Assembly (NCBI RefSeq): GCF_020921035.1
Contig: NC_063155.1
Span: 24,793,294-24,857,293, forward strand
Source: Rhodamnia argentea
Taxonomy: Eukaryota > Streptophyta > Magnoliopsida > Myrtales > Myrtaceae
Length of the DNA: 64,000 nt
Direction: 5' to 3'
The notes under the pieces are model-generated. The model was given only the letters and a program-made list of their open reading frames with translations, made no database searches and had not been told where the DNA came from. Both the position numbers and the translations under genes were made by a program. Shown here piece after piece: positions 1-10,820 of this stretch; position 1 is the stretch's first letter; every line of letters starts with the position of its first letter.

Positions 1-66
1 ACCCTAAAAAAATTGTTACAACAAGTTTATATTTTTTGTAATTGACTTTTTTTTTCTAGAACATAA

Positions 67-1010
67 GGACATGCATGATAACTATTCTATTTCTTTGTTT
101 CTAGAACAGGTTTGAAACAGAAATTCGTTTGGTAATAAAATTCTATTTTCTATTTTTGGAAAAAAAATTTATTCCAGAAATAGATTTGAAAGAGAAATGA
201 GAAGTTAAAAATTGCAATTTCTCTGTTTTCGAAACATAAATGAGAAATAACCTACAAAAGCCCTTTGTTTTTTCTCAAGTCATCATCGCGTTGTTGCCCT
301 TCCTTTGTCGGTTGCCGCCCACCGCTGCCAACCATTGACCTCTATTGGCTATCATCGACCCTCGCCGTAGCAATTGCGCCGGCTGCCGTGCAACCTCCGC
401 CGGCCATTGCAGCAGCAATCACCGCCGTTGCCACCATCACAGTCGGCCACCGTCGCCCACCATCGTGACCGGGGCCGATCAACGCCAACCGTCGACCTCG
501 ACCCCCCCGCCGCCAACCACCGCGGACCTTTGCTGCCCCCGTTCCCACCAATCACCGCCCTCTGCCGCCCACCGTCCCGACTACCATCGCCACCCATTGC
601 CAATAGCGTACCCTATCGTTGCCCACCATCGCCCACCGCCACCTTCGCTAGCCACCGACCACCGTCGACCTTCGCTGGCTGCCGCCGCCCACCGTTGCCG
701 ACCATCGCAACTACCGCCGTCGCCAGAGTAAAAAATAGATAATAATTTTTTATTTTTAAATAGTAAATAATATTTTCTAATAATTTTAAAAAATAAAATA
801 TAAATTTTTCGTATAAGATTTTGTGTTAATAATATTCGAGAAGTAAAAATTTTCAACCGTAATCAAATAAACTTCTGTTCCAAGAGCAGAAATTTAATGT
901 CGTTATCAAATGCAATTTTTTGCTCAAAAACTTATCCGGAACTATAAATAGAAAAATTTATTTCTGGCTAGAAATTGATTCTAGAAATAGAATGATTATC
1001 ATGTGCATCC
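67..1010. mobile_element. PIF/Harbinger-like non-autonomous DNA transposon with GC-rich cargo
   Basis: The ends are imperfect terminal inverted repeats: the left reads GGACATGCATGATAACTATT and the reverse complement of the right reads GGATGCACATGATAATCATT, both followed by CTATTTCT. The element is flanked by TAA at 64-66 and 1011-1013, the 3-bp target duplication typical of PIF/Harbinger. The paralogous site near 9120 in block B has one TAA and no insert, so insertion followed the A/B duplication. There is no transposase. The core (about 285-725) is GC-rich, strand-asymmetric and made of repeated ccaccg/gccacc units, in contrast to the AT-rich arms. It is open in several frames at once, so those ORFs reflect composition and are not genes. 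Confidence 0.75.
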
Positions 1011-1013
1011 TAA

Positions 1014-2847
1014 AAGACTGAAGCATGGTCATATTTGAGAATTGCAACTACTACCACAGAGACATGCATTGAAGATTAAAATAACAGAATAAGAAAACAA
1101 CTACAACATAGGATTTACGTGGTTTGTTCGGTGTGACCTACCATAAAATATTTCACAATATTTTGCACGACCATTCCTCACGAAGTGATTTCTCTATCTT
1201 ATAAAACAATTAATAAATCTTACGACAAAATTTGATCGGCTTTAGAACATGAATCCTTGGCACGAAGAAAGACCCAATTTGAGTGTAATCTAACAAACTT
1301 GGGGACAAGCACTCTCTTCAACAATGGTGCAAGCAAAACTATCTTGACCTTTGCCGACTCAAATATGTAAGATTCGGCTTTCAACTTTCATGCTTATATG
1401 CAATTCAATTCTATGGGCTCAAACTCGAGACATATTTAACATCTATTTTTCTCCAAAAGGGATTGTCCGCTAGTGGTTTGTGGGGTCATGTAGCATGAGT
1501 CTTGTTTAGCTAAAAGAAGAGTAATATCTATCTAGAAATCGAGGTGTGGACATTTATTAACTCATTGGGAGAGACTTCCTGATTTTTGGCACATCGACAG
1601 GGCTGTGATAACGGGTTCTAAACATATATACTGATCGAATATCTTTGACTAAAACTATACATTTCGTAGAGGGCACTATGATGTCTTTCCTTCCCACTTT
1701 ATTGATAAAAAGCCCGGATTACTGGTCGCAATCCGAGCAAAAGTCGGAAAGAGGAGAGTTAGAGATAGGACATGCAAAAAAAAAAAAAAAATCTAAGCAG
1801 AATTTTTCAATCCTTGAATTCTACAAATCACTATTCACCGAAGTTAATTTGGAGTTTGGATCTTAAAAGGCACAAAATCTCCTTGAATTACCCGACCATC
1901 CGCAGTTTGTCCCCTCTAAAGTTTGAGACATTTATATTCTTTCAATATTTTTACCTCTTGTGAAAAACAACTAATATGCAGTGATAGTAAATCCGTACAA
2001 AAAGTAAATCCAACACATCTTTCACGCGAGCCACATCACATGGAGGAATATTAGGATATTGTCATGTCGGATTTTCAGCGTCGAGGAGTTGACACTTAAT
2101 AATAATTTTTTTTTTGTAAAAAAGTAGCACTTAAGTGATCCTAGAAAAAGTTCCACCACCAAAGAGAGTGCGATACCAGATGATGACACTTTGAATGTCC
2201 TTTTCCCTATTTAATTTGAAAGTACCAATGTTTTGGAAGATTATTTCAATATGCTTCAGATGCACATAAACTAGATTTCTATTCCAGGATGACACAACAA
2301 GAACGGATTTCGAGGGACATTAAAGCTTTTACTTGGAAATACTCCGACCAAAAAAATAGTTGATGTTAAATTACCACGTGCAACATGACTTTTAAATCTC
2401 AAAGTAATTTGCACACAGGGGATACAAGTACAATTTGTTAGTCCACAATAGATTGGCATGACTGATAATTTGATTTTTTTTAAATTAAGTTATGCTATGT
2501 TGAAGAAAGAAAAGAGAATGTTTCAATGACGGTTTGACAGTACTATAAGTTATTTCTGACCGTATATCCACACATCATTATCGCATCTTTTGTATAAAGT
2601 ACTCATTAATTAAAAAATCGTGGGGTAAGAAATAATGACAGTACCGTCAGACCGTGAGGGTAGCAGCTCTTTAGTTACAATGCGCAAAATCCTCAAATGG
2701 GTCTTTTTATTAATCGCCGAGGCGCAATTTACTATGTAGTGGAGATGTTGTCTTCTATAACATTGTACAATGCAACCTTGAGACGCTTGATAATAATTAA
2801 GTACAAAATGTCGTCACATATGATGTTTTTCTCTTAACACGATTTAT
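1014..2847. other. Intergenic 3' flank of P450 A, duplicated
   Basis: No gene is visible. The interval aligns with small indels to about 9130-10820 downstream of P450 B, including shared stretches near 1040/9150, 1880/9980 and 2220/10325. It holds poly-A and poly-T runs and a 120-bp stretch (about 2520-2680) missing from the B copy. It is duplicated non-coding DNA between array members. Confidence 0.6.
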
Positions 2848-4965
2848 TCATTTTTTGATTTTATAAGGTGGTTTAATTGGCAGTAGAGTGAGCGGCACTT
2901 TTTTGAATACAGCCAGGCCAGCCCCTTCGTCCATGCTCACATCTCGCTCCGTCATTCCCTTTGGCAATTCCCAGTCGAAGGAGTGCAAGACATTGGCGAG
3001 CGCTAGCTCGACCGACGCCATCCCCATCGAAATCCCGGGGCATACTCTCCTCCCCGCCCCGAATGGTAACAGCTCGAAATGATTCCCCTTGTAGTCGATC
3101 GGACTGTCCTCGAACCTCTCCGGCACGAACTCCTCAGGGTCCTCCCACACGCCCGGGTCCCGCCCGATGGCCCACACGTTGACATGGACACGGGTCTTCG
3201 GGTCGACATCGTAGCCGAACAGCTTGAAGTGGCCCAGTGTTTCCCTCGGGATGAGTACCCCTGGAGGATGTAACCTCATTGCCTCCTTGAGTACTAACTT
3301 GAGATATTTGAGCCCGTGAAGGTCGTCTTCCATGACCCGTTCTTTGTTTCCAATACAACTCCGGATCTCTTCTTGAGCTTTTCGCATAGCCCGCGGGTTC
3401 CTGGCGAGCTCGGCCATTGTCCATTCCATGGCAACAGCACCGGTGTCCACTCCAGCGAGGAATATATCCTGAGAGTGACCATGAATGTCATGATTCTTTA
3501 AAAAAGACATGTACATCAGTTTCTTCAGCGATACCATTTGTATCCGAAAAGGAGGACGGAGTTTACATTTAAGAAGTTCTCGAATTAAATCCTGCAATAT
3601 AAAGAACTTTCAAGTTTGCTTCTCAATTGTGTATATGGTCTGCAGTAGGTAACATGTAAGAGATTGTATGATGTACCATCAAGATGGCCTTGATGTTATC
3701 TTCCTTGAGCCGAACCCCTGCGAGCTCAGTCTGATCCCTCTCCATCTTCAGCAGCAAATCGACAATGTCCTCCCCTTCCTCCTTGCTCCTTCTCGTGTTC
3801 CGATGCTCTTCGATCACCTTCTGATAGAAATTGTCCAACTGGCGAAAGCTCTTCTCCAACCTCGAATGGAGCCCTGTGAACCTGTCCACAGTCCAGCCGA
3901 ATCGAGGGAAAAAATCCGATGCCGAGAAGCTTCCCAACATCGCCAGTGCCTCATGAATCATATCCACGAAACTTCCGTCGTTGAACTCCAACGGAGACGC
4001 CTGCCCAAATGCGACCCTGCATTTAAGGCGTGCGGACAAGTCAGAGTTACTTGTGGGCGATTCTTGCTTGGCTCTCAGGCAAGACAAGCTTTGGTTCCAA
4101 TCTTTCCTGTGTTTCAGTCGAGTTTTCCTAGTTGGAGCATTGATCTGAATCAAGTTTGAACTTGATAAAAGCTAAATAATTCGGGTAGCTCGTAAGCATA
4201 ATCGAGTCTAATCAAGTATAGTCAAGCTCGAACCAAGGAAACGTGGTCAAGTTGAGCTCTAGTTCAAAGAACCGGGCTCCATATATGCTCAAATTACACC
4301 TCGCAAGCAGTAACATAGTCGTGGAACGCAATTCGCCTCATCAACTACACCACTAGGCCCTACCTGCAAGTGATGCTAACCGTCAAAGCCATCAACTTCT
4401 CTCTCATATCGACCAAAGTTCCGCCCTTTGCTGACTTCGCGATTGACTCGATCATTGCACCCACCTCCTCTTCCCTGACGTACCGGAAGGACTGAACTCG
4501 CTTGGCGCTAAGCAGCTTGAGCAGGTACAGCTTCCTCATCTCCCTCCAATAATCGCCATATTCGGTGAAGGCGACATCGAGGTGGTCATAGGTGAGGCGT
4601 CCTGTGCCGAGCAGCCGCGGGCGGCTGCAACAGTTGAGGTCGTGCGTCTTGAGGGCCTCCCTGGCAGCGTTGGGGGAGGAGATGATGACTGTGGGTACGC
4701 AGCCGAGGCGGACGAGCATGACGGGGCCATACCGCCGGGAGAGTTCCCACAGAGACTGGTGAGGCAAGTGGCCGAGCTGGTGGAGGTTGCCTATGATGGG
4801 GAGAGGCGGAGGCCCCGGAGGGAGGTTCTTCTTCCGCTGCTTCGTCGTCGTAGCCATAGTCTTCGTGGCGGTTTTGTTTTTGCCGTGGAAGCTTTTCACT
4901 AAGAGGAGGAGGAGGAGGAGAGGAAGGAAAAGATAAAACCATGTGAAGAGGATGTGAAGAGCCAC
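2848..4965 (-). CDS. Cytochrome P450, CYP71B-like (copy A)
   Basis: Predicted ER-anchored haem-thiolate monooxygenase. Exons on the minus strand are 4965-4364, 4016-3677 and 3468-2848, joined at GT/AG sites, giving 520 residues. Residues 5-23 form the membrane anchor, the proline hinge LPPGPPP is at 48-54, the C-helix W140-x3-R144, I-helix AGVDTG about 319-324, ExxR as KEAMR with E376, PERF about 430-433, and the haem loop FGAGRRVCPG with ligand Cys457. Overall similarity is to CYP71B34-37-type enzymes; the substrate cannot be read from sequence. SRS5 reads HPPGVLIPRE, one residue shorter than in the other copies because of a 3-bp in-frame deletion near 3250. The TATA-like site is also altered compared with copies B and C. 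MALHIL is the start because it begins the anchor and is conserved in all copies. Confidence 0.9.
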
Positions 4966-5975
4966 TGTTGGGATGGTTATGTGCTGTGAAAGTACTTACA
5001 ATTTGACTTCACTTGGGATGCTTAAGTAGTGCGAGCGTCATATTGAAGATCAACATAAAGTGGACGCTGAAGAATCTTTTGTTGAAATTCATACGAAATT
5101 GGCGAAAGTTCCACTTGATATTGCTCTCCCTAAGGCTGCTGATTTGATAGTATGACTGCATTGATATGATGTTGATGCCAAAAAAAAAAAAAAAGATATT
5201 GATCCTCAATTGGAGTCTGCCTCTCGATTGAAGTTGTTCAACATTATTAGCTAGCATGAGTCCTTTGAGAAAAAAGGGTATTTGAATGACATGTTAAATT
5301 CTTCAATTAGAAAACTTCAAATTTTGTTGAGAAAATATCAATAAAGGACATTGCTATGATAACAAGAAATTATTGAATAATGGACAAAGAAAATGATTTA
5401 GATGAGTCAACATATTTCCTAGCTTGATTTTCAAGATCAAGCTCGACTGAATCAGTTAATAATTTCATTCGAAACTTGAATCTAACTCAAATAGTTTTGA
5501 GAATAGACTACAAATTATAAATTTGCAATTTTTACCTATTTGTTAATTTGTATTCGTGGATTTATACATGTAAATGCATATACAAAAGTGTAACTTCTCG
5601 ACTAAGATAAAGGACAAGGTGGTAATGACATGAAACTGAGTCCTAATTTAAGGTTAATGAACATATGGGTTAAGACTACCTTAGGAGATTGAGGAAAGTC
5701 ATTTATTTTCCACAAAGAAAAATCAGTTCATACATTACAATCTCCTTACTATACTCGATACTTGATTTAAGCTCGACCGATCAAACGTGATCTTGACTCG
5801 TGAAGTAATCAGAGGGTTTGTACACAAATTGATTTATAAAAGGTAAAAAACTTTGGTCCGTTGCATAAAGTTTCAACAAAAGCAAACCAACTTTTCAAAA
5901 TTTAATTTTCAGCCACTATGTGAACAACTCAAATTGGATTAAACCCTCCAAAAAAATTTCACATGAATTAAGATA
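4966..5975. other. 5' flank of P450 A
   Basis: Non-coding upstream region. The first 400 bp align with the 5' flanks of copies B and C. On the minus strand the site homologous to the TATA box of B and C (5053-5061) reads TTTATGTT and not TTTATATT. From about 5370 the sequence matches the flank of copy C (20660 onward) but is absent from copy B. A duplicated 'ggtccgttgcataaag' segment at about 5810-5975 recurs at about 6437-6590, on either side of the MITE. Confidence 0.5.
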
Positions 5976-6440
5976 GGAAAAATTGCCAAAAAAGTCATGA
6001 ACCTATTGCAATTGTGTCAATTCAGTCTTAAGTTTATTTTATTTTTTGTTGATTGAGTCCTAAATCTTTTGTATTTTTGTCAATTCAGTCTGTTTGGCCG
6101 GCCGGTATTTATGTGAAAAATTTATTAATATTTCAATATTTTTTGTGTTTTCTAATAATATTTTTTTTTTTTTTTTCTCTTCCTCCAAGTGTGGCTGGCG
6201 AAGGTAGCCGGAGCTCGCCAGCCACAACGGGGGTAGAGAAAAAAAAAACAAAAGAGAAAAAAAATAAAATATTCAAATATTTTTAAAATATTTTTAAAAT
6301 TATCTATATCGGTGCCGGCGATGTCACGTCATTGTCATCCTGCCAAATAGATTGATTTTGGAGCAAATGCAAAAGGTTTATGATTCAATTAGTAAAAAAA
6401 AAAGTTTAGACCGGAATTGACACAATTGCAATAGATTTGC
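5976..6440. mobile_element. MITE, 'cctattgcaattgtgtcaatt' inverted-repeat family
   Basis: The left arm has CCTATTGCAATTGTGTCAAT and the right arm ends with its reverse complement (gaattgacacaattgcaata). A GC-rich inner palindrome lies around 6180-6235. There is no coding capacity. A related element is at the matching place upstream of copy C (21269-21748), so this insertion predates the duplication of that flank. Arms are long relative to the element, as in Mutator-like or foldback MITEs; the exact ends are uncertain. Confidence 0.6.
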
Positions 6441-7015
6441 ACTTAAATTGTCTTATAAAAGGTAGAAAGCATGGGTCCGTTGCATAAAGTTGCAACTAAA
6501 GCAAAGTGACTTTAGCTACTGTGCGAATTACTCAAATTGGATTAAACCCTTCAAATTTTTTTTTACATGAATTAAGATAGGAAGTCAAGTCTCTCAAAGA
6601 GCTTCGCCCACTCTTTCACGACACTTCCCAAAAGATTTTTCAACCACATAACCTCAGTTCAATTCAAAGCCATTCCTCATGATTCATGAGGAATCATGAT
6701 ACCATCAGAGGGGTGGAAAGCCTGCTTCACCTTGCACGCCAACCAAACAAACACAGTGCAAGTGCGCGTCATCTACATTAAGAGGGACGAAAACTAAGTA
6801 AGATGGATGTCATGGAGACTATTGACTGTTATTGGAAAATTTGTGATAATTTTGCTTGAAATTCAAAATCGTCATTCTATTTTGTTTGTTCAAAATGGTT
6901 CTGGTGCTTTTTACAAAGTGTCACCGATCGCCCTTGTGCCATTCCAACAATGGATTCGCTGAGATGGACTTGACGCTGTTAAAAAATAATTATAGTGGAT
7001 CATCTTTTAAGACAA
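6441..7015. other. Upstream block A, conserved with copy C flank
   Basis: No gene is seen. It begins with the second copy of the segment that flanks the MITE. From about 6590 (gtcaagtctctcaaagagct) it aligns with about 21870-21910 and 22580-23040 upstream of copy C, where a further MITE interrupts it. Confidence 0.5.
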
Positions 7016-7533
7016 GGGTTAATACCACGAAAACTCAAAACCGATATACTTGTGATAAATTTATCTCAAATTATTTTTTTAGCTATGAAAAATCTCAAAT
7101 TGGTACACCTGTGATAAATTTACCTCAAACTGGTACATCCGTGATAAATTTACATTACGTTAGTTTTCGTTAAATTTAACCATTATAATGCTAAGTTGTA
7201 TGACGCGTGACAATTGACAGGTATACCAGCTTAGGGTTTTTACTCTATTTTTGTCACGGATGTATTAATTTGAAATTTTTCGTGGAATTAACCTAATTTA
7301 ATCGAGGGTAAATTTGTCACATGTGTGTCAGTTTGGGATTTTTCGTAGTAAAAAAAATTAGTTTAGAATAAATTTATCAAAAGTGTACCAGTTTAGGATT
7401 TTTGGTGGTCAAAAAAATAGTTTGGGGTAAATTTGTCACAACCGTATCGGTTTGTGATTTTTCGTGATCAAAAAAATAATTTTGCTAAATTTATCACATG
7501 TGTTTCAGTTTGAGATTTTTCATGGGAGTAACC
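7016..7533. mobile_element. Mutator-like MITE with 10-bp target duplication
   Basis: It is flanked by perfect TTTAAGACAA direct repeats at 7006-7015 and 7534-7543. Ends are inverted repeats: the left starts GGGTTAATACCACG, the right is its approximate complement, and both continue into a 'gtgataaattta' block. The inside is several alternating copies of a 'dontbe' type unit: a roughly 60-bp motif around aaatttgtcac and ttgggattttt in both orientations. The paralogous place upstream of copy C (about 23035) has no insert, so it moved in after the duplication. The 10-bp duplication fits Mutator-like elements. No transposase is present. Confidence 0.75.
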
Positions 7534-8688
7534 TTTAAGACAAAGACGAGTTGTTTTTGGTAGGGATTTTTGAATTTTTTTTTTTGCATCTTTTAGACCC
7601 CTCCCCCACCCCCCTCCCTCCCTGTAAAGAAAAATAGTTGCAGAGCTGCGTACCCTGGGTGGTGCTGCTAGTGGCGTTGCTACGTGACCATCGTTTAGTG
7701 GTCGCACCTCTTGGGTAACCCCATTGCCGTGGTTGCCTATGTAGTGTTGATACGACATGCGACACGTAATACGATAAGGCACGCCGTGATACGACACGAC
7801 ACGACGATACGTAATTTATAAAAAAATAGAGAATTTCGATACGTTGAGACACATTGTATATTAAATGTATATTTATATATATATGATAAATAATTAATTT
7901 TATAATTTCATAAATAAAAATAATAGACAAAAGATCCTAAAATATTTTTATGATTCCACGGATAAGACCGAAATTAAACCCAGGTTCGGGCTCAGGCTTA
8001 GGTTCGACTGTAGACTTTGAGCATATAAGGACGACCATTCTCTCTCTCTCTCTCCTCTTCTGTGAGTCCTCTGCACTTGGTCTCCCCTCTTCCTCCTCTC
8101 TATTGTGTTTGTGTAAATCTGCTGAACTTAGATACAAATGTGGGGGAGAGAGACTCATGGGATTGAAAGAGCAGCTGGCTTCTGCATGCCTTATCTCCAC
8201 CGCCAGTCCTGTGTCGGTTTTGTCCCAATGCAGCATGGCAATGCATGACGATACTTATTTCGTTTCCGCCACGTTTCCACACACGTGGCCACGTTCAAGA
8301 AATGGAGGCAGGGGCGCGGCGGCAGCAGTGTGGGGGGCGTCGGGCGGGCCGTGGCCTGCAGCTGCAACATTCCAAAATAGTTTTTTTATTTTTTTATTTT
8401 ATTTTTTGTTTTACTTATAAAAAATTAAAATAAATAAATAAATAAATATACTTGAGTTGAGTTGAGGCCCACTTACAAGTGAGTGTTTGGGAAGCTGCGA
8501 GGTCGAAAATGAATTATGTTAAAACCCGTATTTGAATGTGCTTTATAAAACTAAGCCCATATTTGACCTATTTTTTTAAATTTGCTGAATTTATATATAA
8601 CCCAATCGAATAAAAGTGGTTTAAAAAGTGGTTCAATGATCCACATTGATACATCTAATATCTTGTCTTGAAAAAGGTACAAGCACTG
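7534..8688. other. Duplicated upstream block with CT microsatellite
   Basis: About 7826-8680 is nearly identical to about 13345-14200 upstream of copy B. It includes a (CT)n tract near 8039-8070 followed by a GC-richer stretch of about 280 bp that is open in several frames. Differences between the copies include frame-changing indels and a shorter tract, and no family is recognisable in any frame, so I do not call a gene. It could be a remnant of an exon or a 5'UTR. Confidence 0.45.
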
Positions 8689-9068
8689 AAATTTTAGACC
8701 ACAAAAAACTCTAAATTGATACATTTGTGATAAATTTAATCTCCATTAATTTTCGTTTAATTTTATCGTTAAACTACCGAGTCGGATGACACGTGGTACT
8801 TTATGAGTGTATTAGCTTGGGGTTTTTACCTTCCGTTTGTCACAAATTCACTAATTTGAGATTTTTTGTGATATTAACTCAATTTAACGGAAACTAATAG
8901 AGAGAGATGTTATCATAGGTGTACCGGTTTTGAATTTTTTGTTATCAAAAAATTATTTTGGGATAAATTTATTTCGTGTGTATCAGTTTGGGATTTTTGA
9001 TGGTCAAAAAATAAATTTAGGGTAAATTTGTCACAAACGCACTAGTTTGGAATTTTTTTTTATGGTAT
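8689..9068. mobile_element. Truncated MITE at the block A/B junction
   Basis: The sequence contains the same 'gtgataaattta' and 'ttgggatttttgatggtcaaa' units as the 7016-7533 element, and ends with ggtattaatcct before the block B sequence. The left terminal repeat is missing. The block A sequence at position 1 begins with a similar end (accctaaaaaaattg), so both tandem copies start at the edge of such an element. Confidence 0.55.
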
Positions 9069-10820
9069 TAATCCTAAAAAAATGTTACAACAAGTTTATA
9101 TTTTCTGTAATTATTTTTTTTTCCAGAACATAAGAGACTGAATCATGATCATATTTGAGAATTGCAACTACTACCACTCAGACAAGCATCGAACACTAAA
9201 ATAATAGAATAAAAAAATAAATCGAATGCCGGATTGACGTAGTTCGTTCGTTGTGACTTACCATAAAAGATTTCGCAATGTCTTGCACCACATTTCCTCA
9301 TGAAGTGATTTCTTTATCTTATAAAACAATTAATAATCTTACCACAAACTTTAATAGGTCTCAACACATGAATAATAAGGTCACGAAGAAAGACCCAATT
9401 TGAGTGTAATCTAACAAACTTGGGAACAAGCGCTCTCTTCAACAATGGTGCAAGCAAAACTATCTGAACCTTTGCCGACTTAAATATGTAAGATTCGGCT
9501 TTCAACTTTCATGCTTATATACAATTCAATTCTACGGATTCAAACTCAAGACACATTTAACAACAATTTTTCTCCAAAGGGATTGTCCGCTAGTGGTTTA
9601 TGGAGTCATGTAACATGAGTCTTGTTTGGCTAAAAAGAAGAGTAATATCTATCTAGAAATCAAGGGTGGGGACATTTATTACGTCATTGGGAGAGACTTC
9701 CTGATTTTTGACACCCTGATGGGGCTGTGATAAAAACGTATATATCGACCGAGTATTTATGACTGAAACTATACATTTCGTAGAGGGCATTGTGATGTCT
9801 TCCCTTCCCACTTTATTGGTAAAAAGCCTGGATTACTAGTTGCGATCTAAATAAAAGTCAAAAAGAGAAGAGCCGGAGATAGAACAGACAGAAAAAAATT
9901 CTAAGCAAAAGTTTTCAATCCTTAAATTGTACAAATCACTATTCACAGAAGTTAATTTGGAGTTTAACTCTTAAAAGGCACGAAGTCTCCCTAAATTACC
10001 CGACCATCTGCAGTTTGGCCCGTCTAAAGTTTGAGAGATTTATATTCTTTCAATATATTTACCTCTTGTGGAAAACAACTAATATGCAGTGCTAGTAAAT
10101 CCGTACAAAAAGTAAATCCAACACATCTTTCACGCGAGACACATCGCTCGGAAGAATATTAGGATGTTGTCATGTCTAATTTTCCGCATCGAGAAGTTGA
10201 CACTTAAGTGATAATTTCTTTTTTTATAAAAAAAAAGTAGAACTTAAATGATCCTAGAAAAAGTTTTATCACCAAAGTGAGCCCAATACCGGAGTCATGA
10301 CACTTCGAATGTCCTTTTCCCTATTTAATTTGAAAGTACCAATGCTTTGGAAGATTATTTCAATATGCTTGAGATGAATAAAAGCTAGATTTCTATTCCA
10401 GGATGACACAACAGTAACAGATTTTGAGGGGCATTAAAGCTTTTCCCTGGAAATACTCCGACCAAAAAAATAGTTGATGTTAAATTACCAAGTGCAACAA
10501 GACTTTAAAATCTCAAAGTAATTTGCACACGGGATACAAGTACAATTTGTTATAGTCCACAATAGATTGGCATGGCTGATAATTTGAATATTTTTTATTA
10601 AGTTATGCTGTGTCGAAGAAAGAAAAGAGAATTCTCACTATATATAGTTACAATGCAAATTCCTCCAATGGGTCTTTTTATTAATTGCCGAGGAAAGTAA
10701 TATACCATATAATGGAGATGTTGTCTTCTATAACATTGTACCATGTAACCTTGAGAAGCTTGATTATAATTAAGAACAAAATGTCGTCAAATATGATGTT
10801 TTTCTCTTGACGCGATTTTG
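9069..10820. other. Intergenic 3' flank of P450 B (block B)
   Basis: Colinear with positions 1-2847, minus the 944-bp Harbinger-like insert and a 120-bp stretch. No gene is visible; short ORFs are not conserved between the two copies. Confidence 0.6.

Noticed and set aside
265..742. Overlapping ORFs on both strands in the GC-rich stretch
   Set aside because: They are open in several frames because the composition lacks stop codons. Proteins are low-complexity Pro/His/Arg, and the DNA is the core of a recent transposon.
2961..3501. Antisense and shifted ORFs across the P450 exons
   Set aside because: They are shadows of the real exon, and appear in every copy for the same reason.
7937..8433. 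ORFs on both strands near the CT tract, repeated at 13474-13945
   Set aside because: Copies differ by frame-changing indels, and no family is recognisable. Retained as duplicated non-coding DNA.
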